Positions 7,832 to 16,204 are shown, counted from the stretch's first letter. The stretch: 30,951 nucleotides of DNA from an uncultured Flavobacteriales bacterium (GCA_937925525.1 CALALS010000026.1:1-30951); one strand, 5' to 3'. A program made the numbers and translations. The notes: generated from the sequence alone by a model not told the origin.

Positions 7832-9034
7832 TTATTGAACAGCGGTTCTTTTTTTAGAGGTTGCCCTTAACCATCTAGGTAAAATTATTGCTCCTGCAAA
7901 AATGTAGATATAAAAACTTAGTAATCGCCATATAATTGCTAAACTGCCCACTAATAATGGCGGAATAAAATCAGATAGAAACCCAGAAAATGCAAATTCT
8001 GCTACTCCACTACTACCAGGTGTTGGACTAATTAATAATATTACCCACATTACTAATTGCCTACCGTAAACTAAAAGATGCTGAGTTAAGTCCGGATTAA
8101 TAGAAAGAATTAAAAAATTAACCACCCAAAATCTTGCCGTCCAACTTAAAAAAGTTGCGCCAAAAGCTTTCACCCAATAAGAAAATGGTTTGTCTTTCAT
8201 TTCACGAGATGTTATTATAATATCATCTCCCGCTTGAATAGCACCTCTTCGCCATCGTTTTAAAAAGCCAATTTTAAATATCCCGGCAAGTATTCTTCTA
8301 AAAGTTTTAGGGTTAATAAATATCGCATAAATAATTATGGATATTAATATCAAGATAAAAGAATACCCTGCTATAAAAATTCCTTTTGTACCAAGCACAA
8401 CACCAAATACTTCTTTTTCTAAAGAAACAGGGAAAAGGTTTTTTGTACCTATAAATAGAATAATTATTGGCACCATGACAACATAAAACAACTCATCTAA
8501 CAATGCTGTTACCATTACAATTGCCGATGCTTTACCAACAGGGATTTTTTCACGAGAAATAAAATAAACTGCAGGAGCAGCTCCACCCACTACTGATGGA
8601 GTAATGGCAGATGAAAACTCCCATAATACTATTACTCTAAAACATTGCTTCCAAGATAAGTCACCGCTCGTTAATATTTTCAAACGAAGTATATAGGCAA
8701 ATACTCTAAGAACTACCATTAATAAGGCTACTGAAATCCAAACAAAAAAGTAAAAAGAAAAGCTGATTTTCTTTAAAGCATCACTATATGTAATTAGTTC
8801 ATAGTTGCCATTTTCCGAAAAATGAAAGTCTTCGCTTGAATTAATATCAATTACTTCATTTTGATTTCCATCAATCCACTCATATTGACCTTTGCCATCT
8901 TCAACCTTTTGATAAGTAACTTCCGTTAAGTTATTATATAGCATATAACCTGCTACCAGCAAACCAATTAATACAGGAATAATGACTTTCCTAAAACTAA
9001 ATTGATTGGTTATTTCTTTTTCGGTGAGGTTCAA
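7832..9034 (-). CDS. flippase-like integral membrane protein (lysylphosphatidylglycerol synthase TM / UPF0104 family)
   Basis: About 400 residues with roughly eight membrane segments. One lies at 18-36, followed by a soluble loop of about 50 residues (VEDGKGQYEWIDGNQ), then seven more. Family signatures are LRLKILTSGDLSWKQCFRV, SSAITPSVVGGAAPAVYFI, and SPTPGSSGVAEFAF near the C-terminus. These occur in the transmembrane half of MprF, in AglD and in YbhN-like proteins. The MprF aminoacyltransferase domain is absent, so it more likely handles lipid or polyprenyl-linked substrates than aminoacylation. The start is a TTG at 9032-9034: an in-frame stop lies just upstream and the next ATG would delete the first membrane segment. 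It is divergent from the ArsC-like gene. Confidence 0.85.
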   Translation of the reverse strand: MNLTEKEITNQFSFRKVIIPVLIGLLVAGYMLYNNLTEVTYQKVEDGKGQYEWIDGNQNEVIDINSSEDFHFSENGNYELITYSDALKKISFSFYFFVWISVALLMVVLRVFAYILRLKILTSGDLSWKQCFRVIVLWEFSSAITPSVVGGAAPAVYFISREKIPVGKASAIVMVTALLDELFYVVMVPIIILFIGTKNLFPVSLEKEVFGVVLGTKGIFIAGYSFILILISIIIYAIFINPKTFRRILAGIFKIGFLKRWRRGAIQAGDDIIITSREMKDKPFSYWVKAFGATFLSWTARFWVVNFLILSINPDLTQHLLVYGRQLVMWVILLISPTPGSSGVAEFAFSGFLSDFIPPLLVGSLAIIWRLLSFYIYIFAGAIILPRWLRATSKKRTAVQ

Positions 9035-9044
9035 TGCAGATTGT

Positions 9045-9052
9045 TATTTTTG
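9045..9052 (+). promoter_or_regulatory. candidate -7 box TATTTTTG for the 9091-12407 unit
   Basis: An exact TAnnTTTG match about 40 nt before ATG 9091. No -33 TTTG is visible at the expected distance. It lies between the divergent flippase and ArsC-like genes, where a plus-strand promoter is needed. Confidence 0.4.
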
Positions 9053-9090
9053 GACTACAAATATCAATGAATAATCTTAAGGACAATAAA

Positions 9091-9441
9091 ATGACTAAAA
9101 AAATATATTATTTAGGCACGTGCTCAACATGTATTAGAATAATGAAAGAATTACAACTTCCTAAAAGCTTTATACAACAGGACATTAAAGTTGATAAAAT
9201 AACTGAAGCACAAATTAAAGAGATGAAAGATTTAGCCGGAAGCTATGAAGATTTGTTTAGTAGAAAAGCTATGAAGTACAGAGCTATGGGATTAAATGGA
9301 AAGACTCTTTCAGAAAAAGACTACAAAAACTTAATTCTTGAAGAGTACACTTTTTTAAAGCGTCCGGTAATTATTATTGGTGAAAAAATATTTATTGGAA
9401 ATTCTAAGTCAGTTATAGAAGAAGCTAAAAAGCACATCTAG
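9091..9441 (+). CDS. ArsC/Spx-family thioredoxin-fold protein
   Basis: 116 residues of the arsenate reductase-like ArsC/Spx/YffB family. The start YYLGTCSTCIRIMKEL carries a CxxC pair (Cys11, Cys14) at the head of the thioredoxin-like fold. LFSRKAMKYR follows in the middle, and the C-terminal TFLKRPVIIIGEKIFIG has the conserved Arg-Pro of the family. It probably acts as a cytoplasmic thiol oxidoreductase. True arsenate reduction cannot be assumed, since Spx-like and uncharacterised members share these marks and no ars genes are nearby. I chose ATG 9091 (MTKKIYY); in-frame ATGs at 9034 and 9067 are possible but give non-family extensions. It ends directly against the EamA gene. Confidence 0.85.
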   Translation: MTKKIYYLGTCSTCIRIMKELQLPKSFIQQDIKVDKITEAQIKEMKDLAGSYEDLFSRKAMKYRAMGLNGKTLSEKDYKNLILEEYTFLKRPVIIIGEKIFIGNSKSVIEEAKKHI

Positions 9442-10347
9442 TTGAGCAATACATTTAAAGCACACCTTGCCCTTTTCGGAGCAAATTTAATTTACGGCAT
9501 AAATTACACTGCAGCTAAAGAAGTTATGCCTGAGTTTATCATGCCTTTCGGTTTCATTTTGTGCAGAGTTATTGGCGCAACATTATTCTTTTGGTTAATT
9601 CATTCTGCTATATCTAATGAAAAAGTTGAAAGAAGGGATTTTGTTCTACTATTTGTCTGTGGATTTTTTGGGGTGGCATTAAACCAGCTTTCGTTTTTTA
9701 AGGGGCTTAATATTACTACTCCCATTAATGCATCAATCATAATGACTGCTACACCCATTTTGGTGTTAATTGCTTCTTCCCTGTTAATAAAAGAAAGAAT
9801 TACCTGGATTAAAACTTTTGGAATTTTTATTGGATTAATTGGCGCTGTTTCTTTATTGTTGTTTAAAGGCAATACTATTCAACAATTAGAATTTGGGTCT
9901 GACACCATAAAAGGTGACTTGTTTATTTTACTTAACGCAAGTTCTTACGGAGTATATTTAGTAATCGTTAAACCATTAATGAAAAAATACCACCCTGTTA
10001 CAGTTGTTAAGTGGGTTTTTCTTTTCGGGTTAATGTTTGTAATTCCATTTGGATGGGAAGAAGTGCAGCAAATTAGTTGGAGTAATTTTACCCTTAAAAT
10101 ATGGGTTTGTTTTGGTTTTGTAGTAATAGCAACAACTTGCTTTGCGTATTTGTTTAACATTTATGCACTTAAAAATGTTTCCCCTTCTGTAGTGAGCTCT
10201 TATATTTATTTGCAACCGGTAATTGCATCATTAATTGCTTTATTAGCAGAAAAAGATAGTTTAACTTGGATAAAGGCTTTGGCAACACTATTAATATTTG
10301 TAGGTGTATATTTAGTAAGCCAACGCCCTAAAAAGCTTACAGCATAA
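9442..10347 (+). CDS. EamA/DMT-family transporter
   Basis: 301 residues with about ten hydrophobic helices in two EamA repeats. The first has INYTAAKEVMPEF … LNITTPINASIIMTATPILV, and the second has ASSYGVYLVIVKPLM … VSSYIYLQPVIASL. This drug/metabolite superfamily exports metabolites or amino acids across the inner membrane; the substrate is unknown. The only start that keeps the first helix is TTG 9442-9444. It lies immediately after the TAG (9439-9441) of the ArsC-like gene and in the same reading frame, so translation of this gene probably depends on reinitiation there. Conserved length and both repeats argue that it is intact. Confidence 0.9.
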   Translation: MSNTFKAHLALFGANLIYGINYTAAKEVMPEFIMPFGFILCRVIGATLFFWLIHSAISNEKVERRDFVLLFVCGFFGVALNQLSFFKGLNITTPINASIIMTATPILVLIASSLLIKERITWIKTFGIFIGLIGAVSLLLFKGNTIQQLEFGSDTIKGDLFILLNASSYGVYLVIVKPLMKKYHPVTVVKWVFLFGLMFVIPFGWEEVQQISWSNFTLKIWVCFGFVVIATTCFAYLFNIYALKNVSPSVVSSYIYLQPVIASLIALLAEKDSLTWIKALATLLIFVGVYLVSQRPKKLTA

Positions 10348-10365
10348 TTTTTTTATTTTTGGTCT

Positions 10366-11232
10366 ATGATAAACTCCATGACAGGTTTTGGTAAGTCTGT
10401 AGTACAAACCACAAACACTAAATACACAATAGAAGTTCGTTCTCTTAATAGCAAGGGTATTGACCTTAACATTAAAGTATCTTCTCAGTTTAGAGAAAAA
10501 GAAGCTGAAATAAGGACACTTCTTGCCAATGAACTTAAAAGAGGAAAAATAGATTTTTCTCTCTATTGTGAAAGCATTGGAGGTGCTACCAAGCAGAATA
10601 TAAATAAAGAAGTATTTATTAATTACTATAACCAATTAAAAGAAATTGCAGAAGCAACTAATACACAAAACACAGATTATATTTCTATTATTTCCAAGTT
10701 TCCGGATGTAATGAGTCAAAGTTCTGAAGAGGTAAATGAAGACGAGTGGAAACAAATTTATGAAGGCTGTATATCCGCTGTAAAACAATTACAAAATCAC
10801 AGAGAAGAAGAAGGAAAAACAATTGAAAAAGAGTTTATAGAAAAAGTAAACTACATTGCTGAATTGCTTGAAAAAGTCAAACCTTACGAAGCTGAACGAA
10901 TTGAAGAGGTTAAAAAAAGAATTAGCTCATCAATTGAAAAACTAAAATTAGAAGTTGACGAAAATAGATTTGAACAAGAAATCATTTACTACCTAGAAAA
11001 AATAGATTTTTCAGAAGAAAAAAGCAGGCTTTCAGCTCATTGCAATTACTTTAAAGAAGTAATGAAAAATGAAAATAGTCAAGGAAAAAAGTTAGGTTTT
11101 ATTTCTCAGGAAATGGGAAGAGAAATAAATACGTTGGGGTCTAAAGCCAACCATTCTGAAATTCAAAAAATAGTGGTAGAAATGAAAGACGAACTAGAAA
11201 AAATTAAAGAACAAATAGGCAACGTACTATAA
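10366..11232 (+). CDS. yicC: YicC family endoribonuclease-like protein
   Basis: 288 residues with the diagnostic start INSMTGFGKS and VEVRSLNSKG-like segment (IEVRSLNSKGIDLNIKV). The C-terminal DUF1732 part contains RLSAHCNYFKEVM and GKKLGFISQEMGREINTLGSKA. YicC proteins have been reported as endoribonucleases that affect RNA turnover; the family was long known only as stress-induced. Its placement directly before gmk is a widely conserved neighbourhood. The start ATG 10366 is fixed by the family N-terminus. An exact TATTTTTG box ends only 4 nt before it (see findings). Confidence 0.93.
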   Translation: MINSMTGFGKSVVQTTNTKYTIEVRSLNSKGIDLNIKVSSQFREKEAEIRTLLANELKRGKIDFSLYCESIGGATKQNINKEVFINYYNQLKEIAEATNTQNTDYISIISKFPDVMSQSSEEVNEDEWKQIYEGCISAVKQLQNHREEEGKTIEKEFIEKVNYIAELLEKVKPYEAERIEEVKKRISSSIEKLKLEVDENRFEQEIIYYLEKIDFSEEKSRLSAHCNYFKEVMKNENSQGKKLGFISQEMGREINTLGSKANHSEIQKIVVEMKDELEKIKEQIGNVL

Positions 11233-11814
11233 ATGAGTCCTACTTCAATTAAAGGTAAATGTGTTATTTTCTGTGCCCCATCAGGAGCCGGAAAAACTAC
11301 TATAGTAAGACATTTACTTGACCATTTTTCCGAACTACAGTTCTCCGTTTCTGCATGCACACGAAACAAAAGAGAAAATGAGATTGAAGGAAAAGATTAC
11401 TATTTTTTATCGACTGATGAATTCCGTAAAAGAATAGAAAATAATGAATTTATAGAGTGGGAAGAAGTTTATGATGGCAACTATTACGGAACTTTAAAAT
11501 CTGAAATTGAACGCATTTGGAAACAGGAAAAAGTAGTAATATTTGACGTAGATGTTGAAGGAGGAATAAACTTAAAAAAGTATTTTGGAGAAAATGCGCT
11601 TTCTGTTTTCGTTCAACCGCCATCCGTTGAAGCTCTTGAAAAAAGATTACGTTTCAGAAATACTGAATCTGAAGAGTCTCTACAAAAAAGAGTAAGCAAA
11701 GCTGCTTCAGAATTAACAAAAGCAAACTGTTTTGATGTTGTGCTATTGAATGATGTGTTAGAAAAAGCTTTTAAAGAAGCTGAAAGTATAGTCTCTAAAT
11801 TTATTGGCAAATGA
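11233..11814 (+). CDS. gmk: guanylate kinase
   Basis: 193 residues. It phosphorylates GMP to GDP with ATP in the cytoplasm. The P-loop APSGAGKTT is at 15-23. The GMP-binding region follows with SACTRNKRENEIEGKDYYF and WEEVYDGNYYGT, and the Walker B-like DVDVEGG is near residue 97. The Arg-rich lid RLRFRNTESEESLQKR and the C-terminal helix are typical. The ATG follows the yicC stop with no spacer and in the same frame, and the last four bases overlap nadD (ATGA). This indicates one coupled unit. Confidence 0.97.
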   Translation: MSPTSIKGKCVIFCAPSGAGKTTIVRHLLDHFSELQFSVSACTRNKRENEIEGKDYYFLSTDEFRKRIENNEFIEWEEVYDGNYYGTLKSEIERIWKQEKVVIFDVDVEGGINLKKYFGENALSVFVQPPSVEALEKRLRFRNTESEESLQKRVSKAASELTKANCFDVVLLNDVLEKAFKEAESIVSKFIGK

Positions 11815-12407
11815 AAAAAGTGGGATTGTTCTTTGGCACTTTTAACCCTATCCATGTTGGGCATTTGGTAATTGCAAATTATATGGCTGACTATACCGAT
11901 TTAGATGAAGTTTGGCTAGTGGTTACCCCTCAAAATCCTTTTAAAGAAAAGCAATCATTGCTTAATGACATTCATAGGCTTACACTAGTGAGAGTTGCAA
12001 CTGAAGATAATGTAAAACTTAAAGTTTCTAACATAGAATTCGACTTACCAAAACCTTCTTTTACTTGTGATACATTAGCTCACTTATCTGAAAAACACCC
12101 AAACAATAAGTTTGTTTTAATCATGGGTGAAGATAATTTAAGAACTTTTCATAAGTGGAAAAACTATGAATATATTATCAATCATCATGAGCTTTATGTT
12201 TACCCTAGAGTAATTGAAAAGCACGAAAAAGAGCTTGCTAGAGCTGAAATTTTAAGTCATTCAAATCTTAAGAAGATAGATGAAGTTCCAATTATGCAAA
12301 TATCTGCAAGCTTTATCAGGGATGGAATCAAGAACAAAAAAGACGTAAGATACTTGCTTACCGAAAAAGTTTATCAATACATTGATGAAATGAATTTTTA
12401 TAGGTAA
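11811..12407 (+). CDS. nadD: nicotinate-nucleotide adenylyltransferase
   Basis: 198 residues. It transfers AMP from ATP to nicotinate mononucleotide, the penultimate step of NAD synthesis. Nucleotidyltransferase motifs are GTFNPIHVGH (9-18, the HxGH element) and ISASFIR (164-170, the ISSTxIR element). FVLIMGEDNLRTFHKWKNY is the NadD-type substrate segment. It overlaps gmk by 4 nt (ATGA). Its stop (12405-12407) touches the stop of the convergent histidine kinase gene with no base between. Confidence 0.96.
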   Translation: MKKVGLFFGTFNPIHVGHLVIANYMADYTDLDEVWLVVTPQNPFKEKQSLLNDIHRLTLVRVATEDNVKLKVSNIEFDLPKPSFTCDTLAHLSEKHPNNKFVLIMGEDNLRTFHKWKNYEYIINHHELYVYPRVIEKHEKELARAEILSHSNLKKIDEVPIMQISASFIRDGIKNKKDVRYLLTEKVYQYIDEMNFYR

Positions 12408-13445
12408 TTAAGCTTTTTTGAGTGTAAAAGAAAAGGTTGAGCCAATACCTTCCGTACTTCTGACATTAATAGTTTGCTGGTGAGTTTCAATAATGTGTTT
12501 TACAATTGCTAACCCTAAACCTGTCCCGCCACTATTTCTTGAGCGACTTTTATCCACCCTATAAAACCTTTCAAACAACCTTGAAAAATGTTCTTTAGAA
12601 ATACCTATCCCGTTATCCGCAATTTCTATTAAAATATTTTTTTCCATATCGAAAAGACGAATCTCAACTTCTCCGCCCTCAGGTTTAGAATAGTTAATCG
12701 CATTATTAATTAAGTTCATTATTACTTGACCAATCTTGTCTTTATCAGCCAAAACATCAGTGTTTTTAAGCTGATTTTCTTTAATAACAAACTTTACATT
12801 TCTTTCCTCAGCAATTAGTTCCAAAGAACTACAAACGTCTTTAATTAATTCATAGATGTTAAATGAAGTAATATTTAAATCTAATCGATTAGACTCTAAC
12901 TTTGAAATAGTATCTAAATCTTCTAAAAGTTTTAACATCCGTTCAACCGAATTGGCGGTACGTTCTAAATATTTTTTGTTGATATTTTCATCTTCTAAAC
13001 CGCCTTCTAACAATGTGTATATATAACCTTGAATAGTAAAAGCAGGCGTTTTTAACTCATGTGCAATGTTTCCAATAAATTCTTTTCGGTAAGTTTCTAA
13101 CTCCCTTAGCTTATAGATTTCTTCAGTCTTTGATTTTTCCCAATCCAATACTTCCCTGCTTACGGTATCTATAATGTCTTCACCAAACTCAATGTCAACT
13201 TTTTGTTTCTTTTTAAATTTTAAATCTAAGATGGTACGGTAAATAATATTAATTCTGGCCTGAATAAATTTTCCAATAAGCCACTGGATAATTACAAATG
13301 TTAGAATAGATGCAATAGCAGTTATAGCTATAGACAACCAAAAATCTGAAGAAGGAACTTCAAAAAATAAAAAGCTTAACGTAGCTCCAACCAGTAAAAA
13401 CCAAATGGCAACAATGGTGGCTATGTTAGTATGAGAAAGTCTCAA
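12408..13445 (-). CDS. sensor histidine kinase (PhoR-like)
   Basis: 345 residues. Two membrane helices (about 8-29 and 36-58) are joined by only a few residues, so there is no periplasmic sensing domain. A HAMP-like or coiled linker follows, then HisKA with the phosphoacceptor His129 (GNIAHELKTP). The HATPase domain has the N-box at 240-251 (VIMNLINNAINYS), the G1 box DNGIG at 277-281, an F-box FERFYRVDKSRSR, and the G2 box GTGLGLA at 307-313. It phosphorylates the partner regulator encoded just upstream, with which it overlaps by 4 nt (ATGA). The stimulus is unknown and must be sensed in the membrane, by the linker or through a partner. A phosphate role, as the PhoR likeness suggests, is not shown by the neighbours. 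Confidence 0.94.
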   Translation of the reverse strand: MRLSHTNIATIVAIWFLLVGATLSFLFFEVPSSDFWLSIAITAIASILTFVIIQWLIGKFIQARINIIYRTILDLKFKKKQKVDIEFGEDIIDTVSREVLDWEKSKTEEIYKLRELETYRKEFIGNIAHELKTPAFTIQGYIYTLLEGGLEDENINKKYLERTANSVERMLKLLEDLDTISKLESNRLDLNITSFNIYELIKDVCSSLELIAEERNVKFVIKENQLKNTDVLADKDKIGQVIMNLINNAINYSKPEGGEVEIRLFDMEKNILIEIADNGIGISKEHFSRLFERFYRVDKSRSRNSGGTGLGLAIVKHIIETHQQTINVRSTEGIGSTFSFTLKKA

Positions 13446-14128
13446 TTTTCAATGAATTTATAGCCAACTCCTTTTATGGTCTGAATAAAATTTTCTCCCA
13501 ACTTTTGGCGTAATTTTCTGATATGAACATCTATTGTTCTGTCACCCACTACAACATCGTTTCCCCAAACAGTATTTAAAATAACATCTCGGGTATAAAC
13601 CATTCCGGGCTTTGACATAAGTAAAACAAGCAATTCAAACTCCTTTTTAGGTAAAACAAATTCCACATCACCTTTTTTTACAATAAACCTTTCTACATCA
13701 ACTGAAATTGTATCGCCATTTGGTGACGATTGACTTTCTGTATCATCAGACCGCCTTAGCAAAGCATTTATTTTAGCAATTAATAATCTTGGACGAATAG
13801 GCTTGGTGATATAATCATCTGCCCCAGCATCAAGGCCTGCAATTTGAGAATAATCTTCGGCTCTAGCACTTAAAAACACAATAACCGTATTGGCTAAATC
13901 CGAAACATTCCTGAGCTGTACACATGTTTCAATACCATCCATTTCAGGCATCATTACATCTAGCAAAATTAAATCTGGAATTGTTTTCTTAGCTACATTA
14001 ATTGCTTCCTCACCATTATCCGCTGTTTCAACAACAAAACCTTCTTTAGATAAATTGTATGAAACAAACTCAAGAATATCCGGCTCATCATCAACCACCA
14101 AAATTTTTTTACTGGATAAGTTACTCAT
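13442..14128 (-). CDS. OmpR/PhoB-family response regulator
   Basis: 228 residues. The receiver domain has the acidic pair Asp13-Asp14, phosphoacceptor Asp57 (LLDVMMPEMDG), the switch Ser87 (FLSARAED) and Lys109 (YITKPIRPR). The C-terminal winged-helix DNA-binding domain has the GDRTIDVHIRKLRQKL recognition region and ends in TIKGVGYKF, typical of PhoB/OmpR. It is the first gene of the pair with the kinase. The 56-bp gap to the divergent DUF3078 gene is a plausible site for regulating both genes. Targets are not evident. Confidence 0.95.
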   Translation of the reverse strand: MSNLSSKKILVVDDEPDILEFVSYNLSKEGFVVETADNGEEAINVAKKTIPDLILLDVMMPEMDGIETCVQLRNVSDLANTVIVFLSARAEDYSQIAGLDAGADDYITKPIRPRLLIAKINALLRRSDDTESQSSPNGDTISVDVERFIVKKGDVEFVLPKKEFELLVLLMSKPGMVYTRDVILNTVWGNDVVVGDRTIDVHIRKLRQKLGENFIQTIKGVGYKFIEN

Positions 14129-14136
14129 GTATTTAA

Positions 14137-14166
14137 TTTAGGAATTAAATTATGCTTTTATATTTG
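14137..14166 (+). promoter_or_regulatory. promoter of the DUF3078 gene
   Basis: TTTA at 14137-14140, an 18-nt spacer, then TATATTTG at 14159-14166, which matches the Bacteroidota -7 consensus exactly. The predicted start of transcription is around 14172, about 13 nt before ATG 14185. This also argues against the in-frame ATG at 14152, which would lie upstream of the transcript start. Confidence 0.6.
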
Positions 14167-14184
14167 TGCGAAAATACGAAATCC

Positions 14185-15162
14185 ATGAAAAAGCTACTGC
14201 TCTTACTATTCCTTTTCAGTTCTTTCTTTTGCTTTCCACAAGACCCTTTAAAACCAAACGTAGATGATTTTGTACCGGCTTCAGCACCCAACGAAGCTAC
14301 AGACACATCCTACTGGGAAACAGGCGGTCTTTTTTCTGTCAATTTTTCACAGGTTTCTTTAACTAATTGGGCAGCAGGAGGAAATAATTCAATTTCTTTA
14401 AACTCATTAGTTTCACTTAATGCAAGCTATAATAAAGGCTTAAATTTTTGGGATAATAATTTAGACCTTGGCTACGGTATTTTACAGCAATCACCCGGTG
14501 TAACTCAAAAAACAGACGATAAAATTGATTTTAACTCCAAATATGGAAGAAAGTTTAAATCTGAAAGTAAATGGGGATATGCCGCTTTATTTAACTTTAA
14601 ATCACAGTTTGCTCCGGGATTTGCTATGCCTACAGATACGGTTAGGATTTCCGATTTCTTAGCACCTGCATATATGCTTTATTCTATTGGATTTGACTAT
14701 AAACCAAAAAAGTTTTTAAAATTCTTCTTGTCTCCGGTAACCGGTAAAACTACTATTGTGAGAGACCAACAACTAGCAGATAAAGGAGCTTTTGGAGTAG
14801 AACCTGCCACTTACGACAGTTTGGGAAGGAGAGCAGAACTAGGAAAAACAATCAGACATGAAATTGGAGGATATTTAAGAGCTGAGTTTAATAAGGAAAT
14901 TGTTAAAAACATTACTTTCCAATCTAAGCTTGAGTTGTTCTCTAATTACTTAAACAACCCTCAAAACATTGATATAAACTGGGAAAACATACTTAACATG
15001 AAAGTAAATAAATACATTGCTGCTACTTTTTTAGTTCATGTATTGTATGATGATGATATTGACATTGCAGTTGACACGAACGATGATGGTATAAATGACA
15101 CTTCCGGGCCAAGAACACAAATAAAACAATTGTTAGGAGTTGGTTTTTCCTATAAGTTTTAA
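14185..15162 (+). CDS. DUF3078 domain-containing secreted/outer-membrane protein
   Basis: 325 residues from the ATG at 14185. The signal peptide is MKKLLLLLFLFSSFFCFPQ. The mature part carries the DUF3078 hallmark WETGGLFSVNFSQVSLTNWA followed by GGNNSISLNSLVSLNASY, then repeated amphipathic strands and a final aromatic strand (LLGVGFSYKF). The terminal Phe and strand pattern suggest an outer-membrane beta-barrel. The family is common in Bacteroidota and its function is unknown. The gene is divergent from the two-component regulator, 56 bp away, so it might be a target of that regulator; this is inference from position only. Confidence 0.85.
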   Translation: MKKLLLLLFLFSSFFCFPQDPLKPNVDDFVPASAPNEATDTSYWETGGLFSVNFSQVSLTNWAAGGNNSISLNSLVSLNASYNKGLNFWDNNLDLGYGILQQSPGVTQKTDDKIDFNSKYGRKFKSESKWGYAALFNFKSQFAPGFAMPTDTVRISDFLAPAYMLYSIGFDYKPKKFLKFFLSPVTGKTTIVRDQQLADKGAFGVEPATYDSLGRRAELGKTIRHEIGGYLRAEFNKEIVKNITFQSKLELFSNYLNNPQNIDINWENILNMKVNKYIAATFLVHVLYDDDIDIAVDTNDDGINDTSGPRTQIKQLLGVGFSYKF

Positions 15163-15181
15163 CAACTAACACTATAATAAC

Positions 15182-15189
15182 TACCTTTG
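15182..15189 (+). promoter_or_regulatory. candidate -7 box TACCTTTG upstream of rluB
   Basis: An exact TAnnTTTG match 17 nt before the GTG start at 15207. The -33 region is T-rich (GTTTTAAC) but not a clean TTTG. It suggests that rluB and the following AsmA-like gene have their own promoter. Confidence 0.45.
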
Positions 15190-15206
15190 CCAAATAATTT
15201 ATATCA

Positions 15207-16172
15207 GTGGCAAAGAGAAACAACAAAAGTAAAGTAAGCGGTAAAAAAACTTTCGTCCAAAAAAGAGGAGAAAGTAAAAGGTTTAGCACAAAAAAAACTA
15301 AACCGAAAAAAGAGTTTGACGCTGAAAATCAGGAAAATAAACCTTCTGGTTTTTCAAAGGGTAAGTCTTCAGAAAAGGATAATTTTAAAAAGTCATTTTC
15401 AAAATTTAGCAAAAAATCATCGGGAGATAAAGTAGGAAAAGACGATGGATTAATTCGTTTGAATAAGTTTATTGCTAATGCCGGAACTTGCTCGAGAAGA
15501 GAAGCAGACGAATTAATTAAAATTGGAGCTGTAAAAGTTAACGGTAAAATTGTTACCGAAATGGGTACAAGAATTCATCCGACAGACAAAGTAGTTGTTG
15601 GAGAGGAAGCAGTAAGACAAGAGCGATTAGTTTATATTTTACTAAATAAATCTAAGGATTACCTATCTACCGTAGAAGACCCTCAAGGCAGAAAAACAGT
15701 TTTACATTTAATAGCAAACGCATGTAAAGAAAGGGTTTATCCTGTCGGAAAGCTTGACAGAACAGCCACTGGCTTACTTATGTTAACCAATGACGGTGAC
15801 TTAACAAAAAAGCTAACCAATCCTAAATCAAAAACAGAAAAGATTTATAAAATAACTACTGATAAAAGCGTTACCAAAGAACACTTAAATCAATTACTAA
15901 AAGGTGTTAAATACGAAGATGTAAGCATAAAATTTGAAGAAGCCGTTTATGCCAATGATGGAGAAAGCAAAAAAGTTTTAGGCATCAATACTTTTGTAGG
16001 TAGAAATAGTGTAATTAAAGGTGTTTTTGAAACTTTAGGCTATAAAGTACTAAAACTAGATAGAGTGGTGTTTGCAGGGCTAACTAAAAAAGACTTACCC
16101 AGAGGAAAATGGCGGTTTTTGCATCCTAAAGAAGTAGCCGAATTAAAAAAGTATGGTAGAATTTTAAGCTAA
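15207..16172 (+). CDS. rluB: 23S rRNA pseudouridine synthase (RluB/RsuA family)
   Basis: 321 residues. Residues 1-80 are a Lys/Ser-rich, probably disordered and RNA-binding extension. An S4 RNA-binding domain follows at about 82-130 (LIRLNKFIANAGTCSRREADELI). The catalytic domain has GKLDRTATGLLMLTNDGDL with nucleophile Asp184. It isomerises a uridine in rRNA; by family it is RluB-like (23S), though RsuA/RluE/RluF relatives act on other sites. The start is GTG 15207, since no earlier in-frame ATG exists and the S4 domain lies well inside. Basic N-terminal tails of this kind are common in Bacteroidota homologues. The AsmA-like gene follows after 32 nt. Confidence 0.92.
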   Translation: MAKRNNKSKVSGKKTFVQKRGESKRFSTKKTKPKKEFDAENQENKPSGFSKGKSSEKDNFKKSFSKFSKKSSGDKVGKDDGLIRLNKFIANAGTCSRREADELIKIGAVKVNGKIVTEMGTRIHPTDKVVVGEEAVRQERLVYILLNKSKDYLSTVEDPQGRKTVLHLIANACKERVYPVGKLDRTATGLLMLTNDGDLTKKLTNPKSKTEKIYKITTDKSVTKEHLNQLLKGVKYEDVSIKFEEAVYANDGESKKVLGINTFVGRNSVIKGVFETLGYKVLKLDRVVFAGLTKKDLPRGKWRFLHPKEVAELKKYGRILS

Positions 16173-16204
16173 TTTCTTCGTTTATATATCCGAAGGAAAA
16201 ATGA

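Noticed and set aside
9091..9441. Arsenic resistance locus
   Set aside because: The ArsC-like protein stands beside an EamA transporter and housekeeping genes. There is no arsR, arsB/acr3 or other arsenic gene, so the family name alone does not support this.
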